A DNA stretch of 64,000 nt from Loxodes magnus (taxonomy: Eukaryota > Ciliophora > Karyorelictea > Loxodida > Loxodidae). Positions 1 through 10,652 of this stretch are shown piece after piece. The position numbers were made by a program, and so were the translations under genes. Positions within the stretch are counted from its first letter, which is position 1. Each line of letters begins with the position of its first letter. Under the pieces are notes generated by a model. The model saw only the letters and a list, made by a program, of their open reading frames with translations. It searched no databases and was not told the DNA's origin. The stretch spans positions 62,001-126,000 of the forward strand of contig CAMPDV010000102.1 of NCBI GenBank assembly GCA_946699065.1. The letters run 5' to 3'.

Positions 1-89
1 TTTCTTTTTCATTACTTAATTTAGCTTATTTTTTTATATTTTTTCATCTATTTCTATTGAATTTTCTAGACGGAACTAATAAAATTTAA

Positions 90-965
90 TCAATTTTTTT
101 TACTTTGATTAATTTATTTAAATTATTAATATAAAAGGATAAAAGGATAAAATTAAGTTTATAGTCTTAGAAAAGAGCTCCAGGGTTCACTTGTTTTTGT
201 TCCTGCTCTTTCCTAAACTAAAGGACTGCGTAGGACTACATTAGTCCGCCATCCTTGTCTCTCCCTCATCCACTAATTATCGTTATAGTTTCTTCTTCCA
301 TTTTTATAAAACTCGTTGTTTCTTGAGTTGTAGAATTTCTTTCTGTATACTTATCCTGTTCTTGTTGGTCATATTCTGAAAAGTTAGTCTAATATTTATT
401 ACTTGTTAATTTTTTCAATTTCTTGCTTCTTCCAGCATAAATAGCACCGAATCTTTTTGCGATAATAATTTATCTTATTTATTTCTTATTATTAGAATTC
501 CGATTCGATTTCCATTGGGATATTTGATTATTAATCTTATTAATCTTATAATTTTTAAATTATTACTTGTTATTATTCTTGTTTTTCTTAAAGTTGCTTT
601 ATTTGATATTCAATTTAAGAAAAATGAAATTGGAACATTTGAGGGACTTCGTTAAATTATTTATCAATTTATTCCAATTTAATTACTATTTACGATTAGA
701 TTTTATTTAATAATTCATCTATGAATGGGAATTATAGGTTTAATTATTCCATTAATTTTTCTAGTAAGTTTTCTAAATTTTCTATTTTTTATCTTTGCTT
801 TTTCAAGTCATATTGGATATTTGATATCCTTTGCTGAACTGATTATGCAAAGGATTCCTTAGATTATTAATCTTTATCTTATTAAAGCTATTCTTCAATT
901 AAATTGGGTTATTCTTATTTTTTCAAGTATTCGTTAATAGATGTCTATTATTTCTTAGGTGCCAT
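90..965 (-). CDS. Coiled-coil protein of the zinc-knuckle family, knuckle degenerate
   Basis: Read with TAA/TAG=Gln and TGA=Trp, this is one uninterrupted frame of 291 codons ending at TGA. I chose the ATG at 965 (MAPKKQQTS); an in-frame ATG at 1016 lies in A/T-rich leader. Residues of about 30-190 are Gln/Lys/Glu-rich and look coiled-coil. Next comes CYLCWKKQEIEKIN, which aligns with the CCHC knuckle of the copy at 5633-6289 but has lost Gly, His and the last Cys (now Q, E, N). The motif GQVYRKKFY follows, matching GQLYRKKMY in that copy. A basic tail ends the protein. Function is unknown; the family resembles a Gag or LINE ORF1 nucleic-acid-binding protein only in general layout. The opposite strand looks like a hydrophobic membrane protein, an artefact of this composition. 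Confidence 0.6.
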
Positions 966-1444
966 TTTATTATTATAATAAATATAATATTTAAGATTTA
1001 ATATTTATAATTTCATTAATCTTTTTAATAATTCTTTGCTAGCATTCTTTAAATTAATTAAATTTAATTTTAAGAATTTTTTATTTTATTGAAAATTAAA
1101 AAAATTTTGTATAGGAATATTTTATTTATTAAATAGGAATAGCACTAGCTTGGTGAAACGCGCTCTTAAATCAAATTTATTTATTTACTTTTTTTAAACT
1201 TTTTTGTTTGAAGTTACTTTAATTTATTTTTTATTTTATAAAGAATTAAATATTTTTATAGAGATTTTGAGATTTTAATAATAAGATATTTTATTTATTT
1301 AATAAAAAAATTCACAACAACTTTGCTGCATTTAAAATGCATGAGCTTTATGTTATATTTCGATAGCTTCTTAGATATATTCTATTATTTATGTCGTTTC
1401 ATCTGTTTCAAAATTTAATATGATAAATGAATAAAAAATAAGTT

Positions 1445-1482
1445 TATAGAGCATATAACATATTGTTGGCATGCAGTTCTTT
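1445..1482 (+). other. 38-nt stem-loop element, copy 1
   Basis: The element begins TATAGAGC, has a 12-nt variable stretch, then GTTGGCATGCAGTTCTTT. GCAT can pair with ATGC, and AGA with TC(T). The same layout and spacing recur at 6683-6720 (reverse strand) and 14677-14714. In the last copy the stem bases change in a compensating way (GCGC with GTGC). It lies about 25 nt past the stop of the 88-codon ORF. Confidence 0.55.
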
Positions 1483-1506
1483 TAATACTATATTTAAAAA
1501 ATATTA

Positions 1507-1773
1507 TCATCTTATTTTTTTCATTCTGTTCTTCCAATGAATCTTGTCAGTTCTCCAAATGGTGAAACTGCTTATCAAAAATTATTCTCGAATCTTTAAT
1601 CTAATACTCCAATCTTCTTGATAAAGATCCAAATAAGAATTAATAATTAAGTCGATAGAAGGTCCGTCAGTTGAACGTTCATACTGCTAACGAGAACTTT
1701 CGTCAAGTTAAGTTTGTTTCTTCCGAGTTTGTTCACCTTTCCCAGTGGTAGCATTTAGTGCAAGATTACTCAT
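1507..1773 (-). CDS. 88-residue ORF, left inverted-repeat copy
   Basis: ATG to TGA, 88 codons, starting MSNLALNATTGKGEQTRKKQ and ending NRMKKIR. The copy at 6392-6658 has the same length and differs at only three residues I can see (R/C, T/P, K/E), so the frame has survived duplication. The protein is small, basic and polar, with a central helix-like stretch (DLIINSYLDLYQEDWSIRLK). There is no signal peptide and no motif I recognise. Two in-frame TAA/TAG codons are read as Gln. Function unknown. Confidence 0.55.
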
Positions 1774-2545
1774 AATACAGTATACACTACTTTAAATTAC
1801 CTACTCGTTCTCCTGACTATAACTGACATCCATATTATATTTTTTAATATAGCAATTAAATAATATAGTGAAGCTCTTTATTATATTAACTTAAAAATAT
1901 ATTTTACATTTAAAAATGTAAAATTGTGTGAAAAATTCTTATTTAAACCTTTTAGAATCATTTTTTATTTATTTCATATTTAAATAACTACTTACTGGAG
2001 GCGTATTTTTTCAGACAAAAACGTTTGATAATTATTCTATTTCGTAATATGATTTCAAATTATTTCTATTTTCAATAATTTTTTTACATTTTTTAGCATT
2101 AAATGCTTAAAGCTAAAGAACAATTTTCTCTGAATATTTAATTTGCTCTTCAAAACTTACAACTGAACCACCGGCTTACGTTTCGAATTTTTTTTAATAT
2201 TTTACATTCTTTGAGTAATTACTTGGATTTAACTGATCCATTTAAATAACTTAGTTTATGATTAAACTTTCTTAAGAGAATGTTTATTTGAATTCACGTA
2301 AAATAGAGCAATAATGTATAAAACAATGTATAAATAAAGATTTACAAGAGTGATAGTTAGAAAGGAGAAAAAAATGGAGTAGTCAATAAGAATGTCTAAG
2401 AACTAAGCCAGAAAGATTAGAAAGAAAGCAGCTAAAACTATTAGACAATAAGAAAATTGAAGGAATCGAGCTCTTTTCCCAAGGTAAGATCATAGTGGGT
2501 ATTCTAGAGAAGAAAGAGAACTAAACTAAAAGAGTATTAATAACA

Positions 2546-4237
2546 ATGGAACAATATTAGCGACTAAATAAAAGAATATCTGACTTTGACGAAATTATAT
2601 TCAATTAAGGAGAGAGAATTCACAATTTTATGAATGAAATTGAAGATTTAAATAACGAAATAATAATATTAAAAAAATAAATAAGAAAAAAAGTAGAAAG
2701 TGAACAAGAATTGTATTTATAATCGTAATAAAGTTTTAGGACATTAAATAGAATGATAATCGAAGATCAATCACCTAAAGTTTAACAAAATCGCATGAAA
2801 AATGAAGAAGATTCAAACTAAGAAATATTAAAGCAAATTGGAGTCCAGAGAAAAAAATTCTTCCAAAAAGAAAAGAGTAAACCTAAGTTAAAAGTTGCTT
2901 TTATTGCAAATCTAAGTGGCATTTACTAAAATCTTGCAGGGAATGAAAAATCCTTATAAAAGAAAAATAAAAGATGAAAGGAAATCAACTGACTTTATAT
3001 AAACTAGTAAGGAGTTTTTAAAAGAAGAATATTTGCAAAACCAGAGCATGAAACGTGGACGCCATCCACAAGGAAAAATGGTCGTGGTATCCATCCACGA
3101 AACCAAAATGGCAGCACGTACCTGGTTGAAATCCCAGGGAAGGCAGAACTTTTTTATTAATTTTAGTTTATAATGATGATAATGAAAGATTTGCAAGAGT
3201 AAATTTTGATTAAAAAATTGTTTCTGAAAATTTTTTGGTCATCTATTATTAATCAGAAATCAAAAATATAATTATATGCTGAATATCAAAAATTATCTTC
3301 CAGTTTACATTACTAAAAGTTGGTACTTCAAGAATTCCTAAGTGTAAATTTTATTATTTTAGTAGTGTAAACAGAACTAAAATGCTTTTTATGAAAGGCG
3401 GCAAGGCTTGATTTTCGGTTCTTCTTAAAGACTTATAAATAATCAAGATTTAAATAGAAAATTAGAAAAAGTGGATTAATCTGTTCGTCTCTCAAAGAAT
3501 TAACTTAGAAATTTAAGAAGTAAAACAGTGAAAGAGATGTAGAAAATTTAAAAACAACAAGAGGAATCAAATTCTTCATCTAAAGGTAAACTTATGATCA
3601 GACATATTGAGATATAAGAATCAAAAATAAACCAAATAAAAAAAATTTAGATTCAATTAGATCAAATGAAAAAATTAATCCAAAAAAACGAAGAAACAAT
3701 TAAAAATTATGGGGAAAGATTAAGAGAACTAATTAGCATCATTGACCACTAAAATAATAAGTTATTAATACTACGTCATCACCAAATCTAAAACAACTTA
3801 GTAACAGAAAAGTAAATTAATGATTAATCACAATTTATAGTTAGCCAATAATAAAGCACGGCTATAGAAAAAGATTAAATTAAAATAATTGACTAAGAAT
3901 TGAAACAAGAAGAAAAATTGATATAAACTTACAAGCAAGAATAGAGAAATTGGAACAAAAAGGTTTTTGAGAAAAGGGTTTAAGAGAAATAGACTAAAAG
4001 CTACTGAAATCGCAAGGCCAACAATCATTTACTGTGAGAATGTTGAGCTTGGAAAAACTCAAGACAAGAGAGCAGTAAAGAACATAAATAATATTAAACT
4101 AACTGTTATAACATGAAATGGAGTTATAAATAAAAAGTTTATCAAGAACTTAGGAAAATTGTCAATGATAGTCTATCACATATAAAAAAGGTCGTGGTAT
4201 TCATCCACGTAAAAAAAATCAGCATAAATCTGGTTGA
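2546..4237 (+). CDS. Long coiled-coil protein with two GRGIHPR modules
   Basis: The frame from ATG 2546 runs through TGA codons at 2975 and 2989 (read as Trp) to a 19-nt intron at 3344-3362. It resumes in the correct frame. A second change of frame fits a 29-nt GT...TAG segment at 3812-3840, though a frameshift is also possible. The ending at TGA 4235-4237 is likely. Most of the protein is Gln/Lys/Glu/Leu coiled coil. Two short modules around NGRGIHPR, at about 3078-3150 and 4190-4255, are similar in DNA and protein. An upstream ATG at 2374 starts another short basic frame that may be a 5' exon. It shares coiled-coil style and position with the zinc-knuckle cluster, but I see no knuckle. Function unknown. 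Confidence 0.55.
3057..3150 (+). repeat. GRGIHPR module, copy 1
   Basis: Contains the palindrome CGTGG-tatccat-CCACG and, downstream, CTGG-ttgaaatc-CCAG. A second, shorter CGTGG...CCAC palindrome precedes them. The same pair of palindromes occurs at 4190-4255. DNA similarity continues across a 2-base length difference that changes the reading frame, so pressure on nucleic-acid structure is possible. Confidence 0.45.
3344..3362 (+). other. 19-nt intron
   Basis: GTAAATTTTATTATTTTAG. Its removal joins two coiled-coil frames (…EFLS / QCKQNQNAF…). It is nearly identical to the 19-nt introns at 17980-17998 and 29011-29029. Confidence 0.75.
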
Positions 4238-4255
4238 AAGCCCAGGGAAAGATAA
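4190..4255 (+). repeat. GRGIHPR module, copy 2
   Basis: CGTGG-tattcat-CCACG followed by CTGG-ttgaaagc-CCAG. The loop changes relative to copy 1 are C to T (synonymous in Ile) and T to G; the stems are kept. In the frame chosen here the TGA within this module is the likely stop codon. Confidence 0.45.
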
Positions 4256-4581
4256 AAAATTTAGCAATTAAATATTTATTAATATTATTATTAAAATAGA
4301 AAATCAAATAAAAAATAAATATGAATATTATTAGTTTTTTCTACTATAAATTAAAATTATTAAAAAAAAAAAAAAAATTTATATTTATCAGTTATATCGA
4401 ATAAGCAAAACTAATTAAAACGAAAAAATAAAAATGTCCTATCATTTTATAAGTTCAATTTAAATAACTAAAATAATATTTTATGATTTATTTAAAATTT
4501 TTATAATAAAGTAGATTTTTAAGAATGGATTTAATATTTATTTTATTATGATCTAAATATAAGAAAATTAATAAATAAAAA

Positions 4582-5636
4582 ATAGAAGGCTTCAAAAAGG
4601 GTTTCTATACCACCTCTTCAATGAAGGGAAAAAACCAGAAGCAAATTTCGAGCAGTTTTCACTTAATCTTAACATTTTTCTTAATAATCTTAGTAACCTG
4701 GAATATAATAAACTATGAAGAAAGGAAACAGACTCAGAAATTACTTATGTGCTTACTTCAATGTCGGAGGAGAAGCCTAGAAAACAGGCGAAGTTTGCTT
4801 TGCACCAGGAGATCTCAGAGTTTAACGCTTCTATCAGTGATCATGGAGCAGCTTATTAAGCTGTACTAGACCTTCAGGAAGAGTCAAAAAGCTAAAGAAG
4901 AACAATTAGAAGCAAATGTAACAAATTAATCTAATAAAAGGAATAGAATCAAGACTCATGTCTTAGGAAAGAGCTAAACGCTTTTTGAAACATATCACGA
5001 AGTCAGAATAGCTAATCCTAAAATTAGCTTCAGAAACAGACTGAACTGGATACAGACTCGGAAAAATAGAAAATAAATTGTAAACATTTAGAAAGTGCAA
5101 AGCGAAACTGGAGCTATGCAAATAGAAATCGAAGCCTAAAAAGAGCAAACCCATCAAGGAAAATAATTAAAAATCAAAAAGAAATGTTTTGATGTGGAAG
5201 CGTATGATATCTTTTCGAAAATGTTGGAAATTTTAATAGAAATAAAAAAAAGATCGGATAAGTTAGCAGCAAAAGAAGAGACCAGAGTGAAAAAATGTAT
5301 TGCAGCCCGGATGGTTCAATATACAAGATCAAGAAGGAACTAAGGCAAGTAAAAGGAAGTAAAACCTCGAAAAACCAGAGTTCCCAGTATCGCTAAAATG
5401 GGCGACCTAAACTTTTATATTTAACAGCGGGCAGCATGAACTACTATCCTCCTGACGGGGTTAAAAATACCTAAAACGGAAAGCACAAATTAATATTATT
5501 ATTATTAAATAAAAGAAAATCATTTTATAAGTTTCATTTATTTGATAATCGTTATTGCATTCTATAAATTATTTTAAAAACGGAACATTTCTTGCAAACA
5601 TCTCTTCTAAAAAGGTCCATTCCAATCAAATTATGA
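4582..5636 (+). pseudogene. Zinc-knuckle-family copy, start lost and knuckle degenerate
   Basis: The N-terminus matches the minus-strand copy at 11928-12801 (EGFKKGFYTT versus EDFKQGFYTT), but its ATG has become ATA at 4582. Against the same copy there is one extra base near 4818 and one missing base near 4862, which cancel. From there the frame is open to TGA 5634-5636. It contains FWNISRSQNSQSQNQ, closely matching the sister copy, then coiled coil. The knuckle position reads MFWCGSVWYLFENV, with only one Cys left. Then come YCSPDGSIYK and an Arg/Gly-rich tail. It may still be expressed from ATG 4621. Its TGA overlaps the ATG of the next copy (ATGA). Confidence 0.55.
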
Positions 5637-6289
5637 TTAGCAAAAATACTCTAAGAAATCAAAGCTTTAATAAGGAGTATTTTAAACTTTTAAGAAACGT
5701 AAAAGAGTTTGAAGGAAAATTGCTTACCTAATGTCTAGCACATAATTACTAAAAAATGAAAATCCAATGGTCAATCTTAGAATTGAACAAATAGAATCTA
5801 AATTAAATCAGATAGAGAAATTGACTGAAAGCTTATTTTAAAAAAAAAAACAAATACTCCCATTGAATGTGGAACCGAATCCTTAACCAGCAAAAATTCT
5901 GATAGTAAAGAATAGAAAGTAATGCTGATATTGTAGGAAATATGGTCATATTTTAAGAAATTGCTGAAAATTCTAATAAAAATAAATACTTGAAAGTTTT
6001 AAGTTATGAAAATCCAAAAATTAATATATACTGCACTCCAGAAGGTTAATTATACAGAAAAAAGATGTACATAGTAAATGAACTCTTGAACAAACATCGC
6101 ATTCACTCAAAAATAAGAAATTTAAATATATTAGGAATCGAACTCGATTGAAGCAAGATACCTTGTATTAAAAAGGGTGAACGGAGTACTGCAAGATATG
6201 TATTCTAAGAAGAAGACTGGAAATGGAATAACACTTAAGACAATTTTAAAATTTAAACTTTTTGATTAATGGCAAGCCAAAAAAAATGA
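5633..6289 (+). pseudogene. Zinc-knuckle-family copy with an intact CCHC motif but shifted frames
   Basis: A coiled-coil stretch (IEQIESKLNQIEKLTESLF) leads into a perfect C-x2-C-x4-H-x4-C zinc knuckle at 5923-5964 (CWYC...GH...NC), as in Gag and other RNA-binding proteins. The downstream block YCTPEGQLYRKKMYIVNELL is one base out of frame with the knuckle and runs to TGA 6287-6289. The first ATG (5633) is in yet another frame. So either this copy is decaying, it has introns I could not place, or homopolymer errors (an 11-A run near 5840) broke the frame. It is the only copy in the window with all four knuckle ligands. Confidence 0.55.
5923..5964 (+). other. CCHC zinc-knuckle coding segment
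   Basis: Fourteen codons spell C-W-Y-C-R-K-Y-G-H-I-L-R-N-C, with one TGA read as Trp. Spacing and the Gly-His pair match the retroviral-type zinc knuckle exactly. A chance match of this quality in such A/T-rich DNA is unlikely. Confidence 0.8.
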
Positions 6290-6391
6290 AGTATCATTTA
6301 TAAATAATATTATGTTATATTTTTAATAAATATGAACGTCAGTTATGGTCAGGAGAACGAGTAGGTAATTTAAAGCAGTGTATAATGTATT

Positions 6392-6658
6392 ATGAGTAAT
6401 CTTGCACTAAATGCTACCACTGGGAAAGGTGAACAAACTCGGAAGAAACAAACTTAACTTGACGAAAGTTCTCGTTAGCAGTATGAATGTTCAACTGACG
6501 GACCTTCTATCGACTTAATTATTAATTCTTATTTGGATCTTTATCAAGAAGATTGGAGTATTAGATTAAAGATTCGAGAATAATTTTTGATAAGCAGTTT
6601 CCCCATTTGGAGAACTGACGAGATTCATTGGAAGAACAGAATGAAAAAAATAAGATGA
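6392..6658 (+). CDS. 88-residue ORF, right inverted-repeat copy
   Basis: ATG to TGA with exactly the same length as the ORF at 1507-1773 in the other arm. The differences I see are single substitutions with no indel, so both copies keep the frame. The protein is basic and soluble-looking, without a recognised domain. It starts about 100 bases after the end of the intact-knuckle copy, on the same strand. Confidence 0.55.
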
Positions 6659-6682
6659 GAATATTTTTTAAATATAGTATTA

Positions 6683-6720
6683 AAAGAACTGCATGCCAAT
6701 GTTATGTTATATGCACTATA
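6683..6720 (-). other. 38-nt stem-loop element, copy 2
   Basis: On the reverse strand it reads TATAGTGC, 12 nt, then ATTGGCATGCAGTTCTTT. It is part of the inverted repeat and lies about 25 nt past the stop of the 88-codon ORF, as in the left arm. Confidence 0.5.
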
Positions 6721-6747
6721 AACTTATTTTTTTATTCATTTATCATA

Positions 6748-7607
6748 AAAATAATTTTTTCTTATAATTTTACTTTTAGCCACAAATAAAATAGTTAAAA
6801 ATTAATTTAATTATTTTCTTAAAATTTTTAATTCGAAAATAAAGATTTTAAAAAAATTTATTTTTATTATGCTTCATTAAATGTTTTGATATTTAATGAA
6901 ATATTTAATCTATTTTCGTTAAAAGGCTTTATTAGCAAATTCTTATACTGCTTTTCTTTAGCTTAATTAATTTTTCAAACGAATTTCATTTTAATTTAGT
7001 AAACCTTAAAATTTTAAATATAAGTGTAATTTTCCATGGATAATCAATTAATTGATTTTATTTTTATTTCTTTGAGTTTATATTAGGCATATAAATTTAT
7101 TTTATTTGCAAGCATAAATAATAATTTGTGAAGTTAACTTTTCTAAATTTTTTAACTTTTTTCATTTCTTTTTTATTCTTTTTAATTTATCAAATTTAAT
7201 TTACTAAATATTTTTTTAAACCCCTATTTGCATTTTTTTCCTTTTATAATGATATTTCCAGAAGAATTAGAATATAATAGATAAAATTTAGACTCAACTA
7301 GATACCTTGCTTAAAATGTAATGTTTGCTGATGAATTGGAGATAGCATCTGCAAAGAATAAAATTAGCTTGTGAAAAAACCCATAAATAAAGCTTGACTT
7401 CTAGCAAAAATTACGGCTTTGTATTTAATTTTTTTAAAATATTAGACATTGTAATTCTATTCAAATGAAGTCTAGAGATACTCTTAGGATACTTTCTTAT
7501 TGCTTTAAGATTTAAACTTAATTTTCTAAACTTAATTATAGACAATAGATATCTTAATAAAAGAGACATTTTAATACTATAATGAAGCATATAATTAATC
7601 TAACTAA
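6748..7607. other. Stretch without a settled gene
   Basis: A/T-rich leader region ahead of the gene at 7608. An ATG at 7249 opens a frame (MIFPEELEYNRQNLDSTRY...) that looks partly protein-like but is out of frame with 7608. It could be a 5' exon if two small introns are removed. I cannot support that further. Confidence 0.3.
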
Positions 7608-9124
7608 ATGGACGTAAAACTATCAGAAAACATGACCTTATATGATGCAATTGAAGATAAGCATGATACATTAATTTCAACTTTATAATCGGAAAGAGCA
7701 TTAAAACAAGTTTAAGTTTAGAAGCAATTATAATGAGAAATAGAGTATAAAAGAGTATATATTACATTATGCTACTAAACCTCCAAAACAACCTATGAAA
7801 TGCTACAAGAGTAAAACAATTCTCTTAAAACAGTTTTTGCTGAATAGCTTATTCATTTATCAAAGGAATTCGAAAATATATGTAATTAAGAAAAAGGAGT
7901 TAGCTAATTTGAGTAATTTAATGAAAGAGTTAATTAGACAGGAGTATTTATATCCAATCAAAATATTCTCGAGGAGTTAACTAAATAGCAGACACATTCA
8001 TTTGAAATAGCTCCTCATAATATGAAAATTTTCGATTATACAAATTCAAGATTTGAACTCTATTTTAAAATGTATAGTAAAATATGAAAAATATAGAGCA
8101 TTTAGTTAATGTATCAAATATATAAGCTATAAAGTGTGCATATATTGTTAATTCGAAATTTGTTGAAGCTGAACATTTGCTTGCAAAGAAAAATTTTGAA
8201 TAATTCAGCGAAGATTTTTAAAACAAATCTAATCGAGAATATATATAAGCATTATGAAAAATGGCAGAATAAATAAACTAAAATACAATAAAGTTATATA
8301 AATCTATTAATTCTTTGTCTATTAAAAATAATAGGTTTTCTAAAAATCTGAATAAAGATAACTATCCTTTAGAACATGTTCAAACAACACCTTAAGATTG
8401 CATAAACGAAGAGATCTTAATATCTTACGAAAAAATGAACCAAAATGCAATGGAAATTCAAAGAATATAAATGGAAGATTAAAGAGAAAAGGAACTAGAA
8501 TAAATGGAATAAGAATAAATATAAAATCATATATTTATGGAGGAAAAATTCGAAAAGGAAATAAAATTAGAAGATGAATATACTATTTAAAGAATTTAAA
8601 AATTCAAAAATCTAATCGAAACTTGCTATATTGATTAAAATCATATTAAACAAGAAAATATTTTAGCACTTGCTGGATCTCTTCTTATGTATTCTTACGT
8701 TGTAGAACTTACTAAATGTCAAGAATGTTGCTAGCCTAATGATAAATAAAGCACAGATATCACTTTAAAAAAAATTTTCAAAATATTTGATGAAATTCTT
8801 AGAAGAAATCATGATATAAAAATTAGATGGAATGAAAAACCTTAATGAAGAGTTTTTGATAGAAAAGCAATCTTTTGGGATGATATTATTGATGTTATTA
8901 TTACACCTTCATATATCGGAGCATTAAAGACAAAAGAAGGTTAGCATTAAAGCTTAAAAAATAGATAAAGATCTTTAAAAGTAAATTTTTCTCTTTTTGA
9001 AGTTATTAAACAGGTTTGCAAAATTCCATTTTATTAAAGAAAAATATTATTAGAAATGGATTTAGCAAATAGCAGAAATAGTCTAAAAATAATGGAACTT
9101 AGTGAAAGTGAAAGCTAAACATGA
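7608..9124 (+). CDS. Coiled-coil protein of unknown function, one 20-nt intron
   Basis: ATG 7608 opens MDVKLSENMTLYDAIEDKHD. Removing the 20-nt intron at 8077-8096 joins ...FKMY to KHLVNVSNIQAIKCAYIV. The frame then stays open to TGA 9122-9124, giving 498 residues. TGA inside the gene (for example in ALWKMAEQ and PQWRVFDR) sits at plausible Trp sites. Residues of about 265-335 are a charged coiled coil (Met/Glu/Gln-rich). A C-terminal domain of about 150 residues contains CQECC near residue 365. No signal peptide or membrane segment. I do not recognise the family. If the first TGA is read through, the next in-frame TGA is about 80 bases on. Confidence 0.75.
8077..8096 (+). other. 20-nt intron
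   Basis: GTAAAATATGAAAAATATAG. Its removal restores one coding frame across two clearly protein-like halves of the 7608-9124 gene. Confidence 0.8.
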
Positions 9125-9356
9125 GTTGATTTGTTTAACTTAATAAATTATTACTAAATATTTTTTTCTAAGATATATTAATAAGATTTTACAATTAAAT
9201 GAAAATAAGTATAGTTATTATTAATTTTTTTACTTAAATACTTAATTCAATTCTAAAACAAATTGTATCTTTTCTGTGCTGGATAGAATTAAAAATTGAG
9301 AATTTCAAATTTTTATGTGTTTGAAGACCTTTTGGCTCTCTATTTTTTTTATTTTT

Positions 9357-10397
9357 TCAGCTATGGGACTTTATGTTCTCTTTCCTTTCCGTTTTTAGTA
9401 GGATGAATAGTATAGTGCAAGTTTATATTCTATATACATATCTATTATTTCGTGCATTTTGTTAAAGCTATTCATAATTACTCTTTATCTTCTTCCAACT
9501 ACAAAAGATATTATATTTCTTAACTAATGCTAGGAGTTGTAGTGATAGTTTTTCTTTCTAGAATTTTTTATTATTTAATAATAATAATAATTTCCTCAAG
9601 GAAGAATTTTGCTTTCTCCAGAATTTTTAACTTGTTTGAAGCGGTTTAGGTTTTTTACTTAGTTGGTTTCCATTGCCTTTAGTACGGAAAACTGTCTCGA
9701 AACTTCTTTTTCGTATAAGATTTCTTAAGAAGCTTTTCTTTTATATATTCCTGATTTGGTAAGGAGATTCTTATTATTTCTTTTAATACTTTTGCTTCCT
9801 CTTATTTTTTAAGTAATTAAATTTTAGGAAGTTTATAATTAAATGTCAGCTTGATTGAAAATAATAGCATTTCTTCCTGCTAGTTGCTTTCTGATTTTTT
9901 CTCTAATTTTTATCAATAAATTCTATTCTTTTAATAAGTTAACCTTAATCTTTATTGCTCTCTCTTTATACTTGATATTATGAGGCGAGTATAGGCGATA
10001 ATTAATTTTCGTTCACTTAAATTTTCATTTTTACATATGAAGATGCTGGGACTTAAGTTCTTTGATCAGATTTATACTCACTAAAATAAATTTTTATTAG
10101 TAAATTCTTAAGAAAATCAATTTCATTGCTAAGTTGATCGTAGTTGGTTAAAATTTCTCATATCTAATTGGAAAGATTAAAGATTGTTTCCTCTTGTTTA
10201 TCTATGGTTTATTTAAGATTTCAAACTTTTTGTATTTCTAAATCAACAGGTTCGAGATTTACCATGCGCTTGACTTAAGAAGGAGATTAAGAATTTGATT
10301 AGTTGCTAATTGTCGGTTTTATTTTTAAATCTTAAGTCTCTCTTCTAGCCTTCTTGATTTCTTCTATGATATGATACTGTCCAATATTAAATTTCAT
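9357..10397 (-). CDS. Zinc-knuckle-family copy, intact frame, knuckle eroded
   Basis: One open frame of 346 codons from ATG 10397 (MKFNIGQYHIIEEIKK) to TGA 9357-9359, with several internal TGA codons read as Trp. A coiled-coil region (IDKQEETIFNLSNQIWEILT) precedes KCYYFQSSWHLIINFLKF. That stretch aligns with the CCHC knuckle of 5923-5964 but keeps only the first Cys and the His; the other two Cys are Phe (TGY to TTY changes) and Gly is Trp. The tail is very basic. Keeping a 346-codon frame while losing zinc ligands suggests either a protein that no longer binds zinc or a recent loss. Function unknown. Confidence 0.5.
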
Positions 10398-10652
10398 TTT
10401 TATTTTTAGAAAAATTATAACAAAATAAATATACTAATTAAAAGCTTAAAACATTTAAAAATTTCACAGTTCTACTTTTTAATATTTTTTTAATTTCTGT
10501 TTTATGGCAATCTAATATATATTAATTTTAAATCTTTTACTTTCAAATTTACTTTTTTAAATCTTCTTTTTAGAGTGTGATTTTAAGTCAATACATTTGT
10601 TCATTTTTTCTCTTTTTATTCTATTACAGATTATTTATTTTAAATTTTATAA

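Larger units (their letters stand above)
1419..1836. repeat. Left arm of a long inverted repeat
   Basis: These 418 bases match the reverse complement of 6329-6747 with only scattered substitutions (I estimate well above 90% identity by eye). Similarity stops sharply at both ends. The arm contains an 88-codon ORF and a 38-nt stem-loop. The two arms enclose about 4.5 kb. They could be terminal inverted repeats of an element, or two inverted copies of a small gene; no transposase or target-site duplication was seen. Confidence 0.9.
6329..6747. repeat. Right arm of the long inverted repeat
   Basis: Reverse complement of 1419-1836. It carries the second 88-codon ORF and, on the reverse strand at 6683-6720, the second 38-nt stem-loop. 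Confidence 0.9.

Noticed and set aside
2..1270. Plus-strand frame that reads as a 420-codon multi-pass membrane protein
   Set aside because: It is the reverse of a Lys/Glu/Gln-rich coiled-coil gene. The minus strand has an intact 291-codon frame with motifs shared by sister copies, so the hydrophobic reading is an artefact.
1419..6747. Calling the inverted repeats a DNA transposon
   Set aside because: No transposase, integrase or target-site duplication seen; the arms may only be duplicated small genes.
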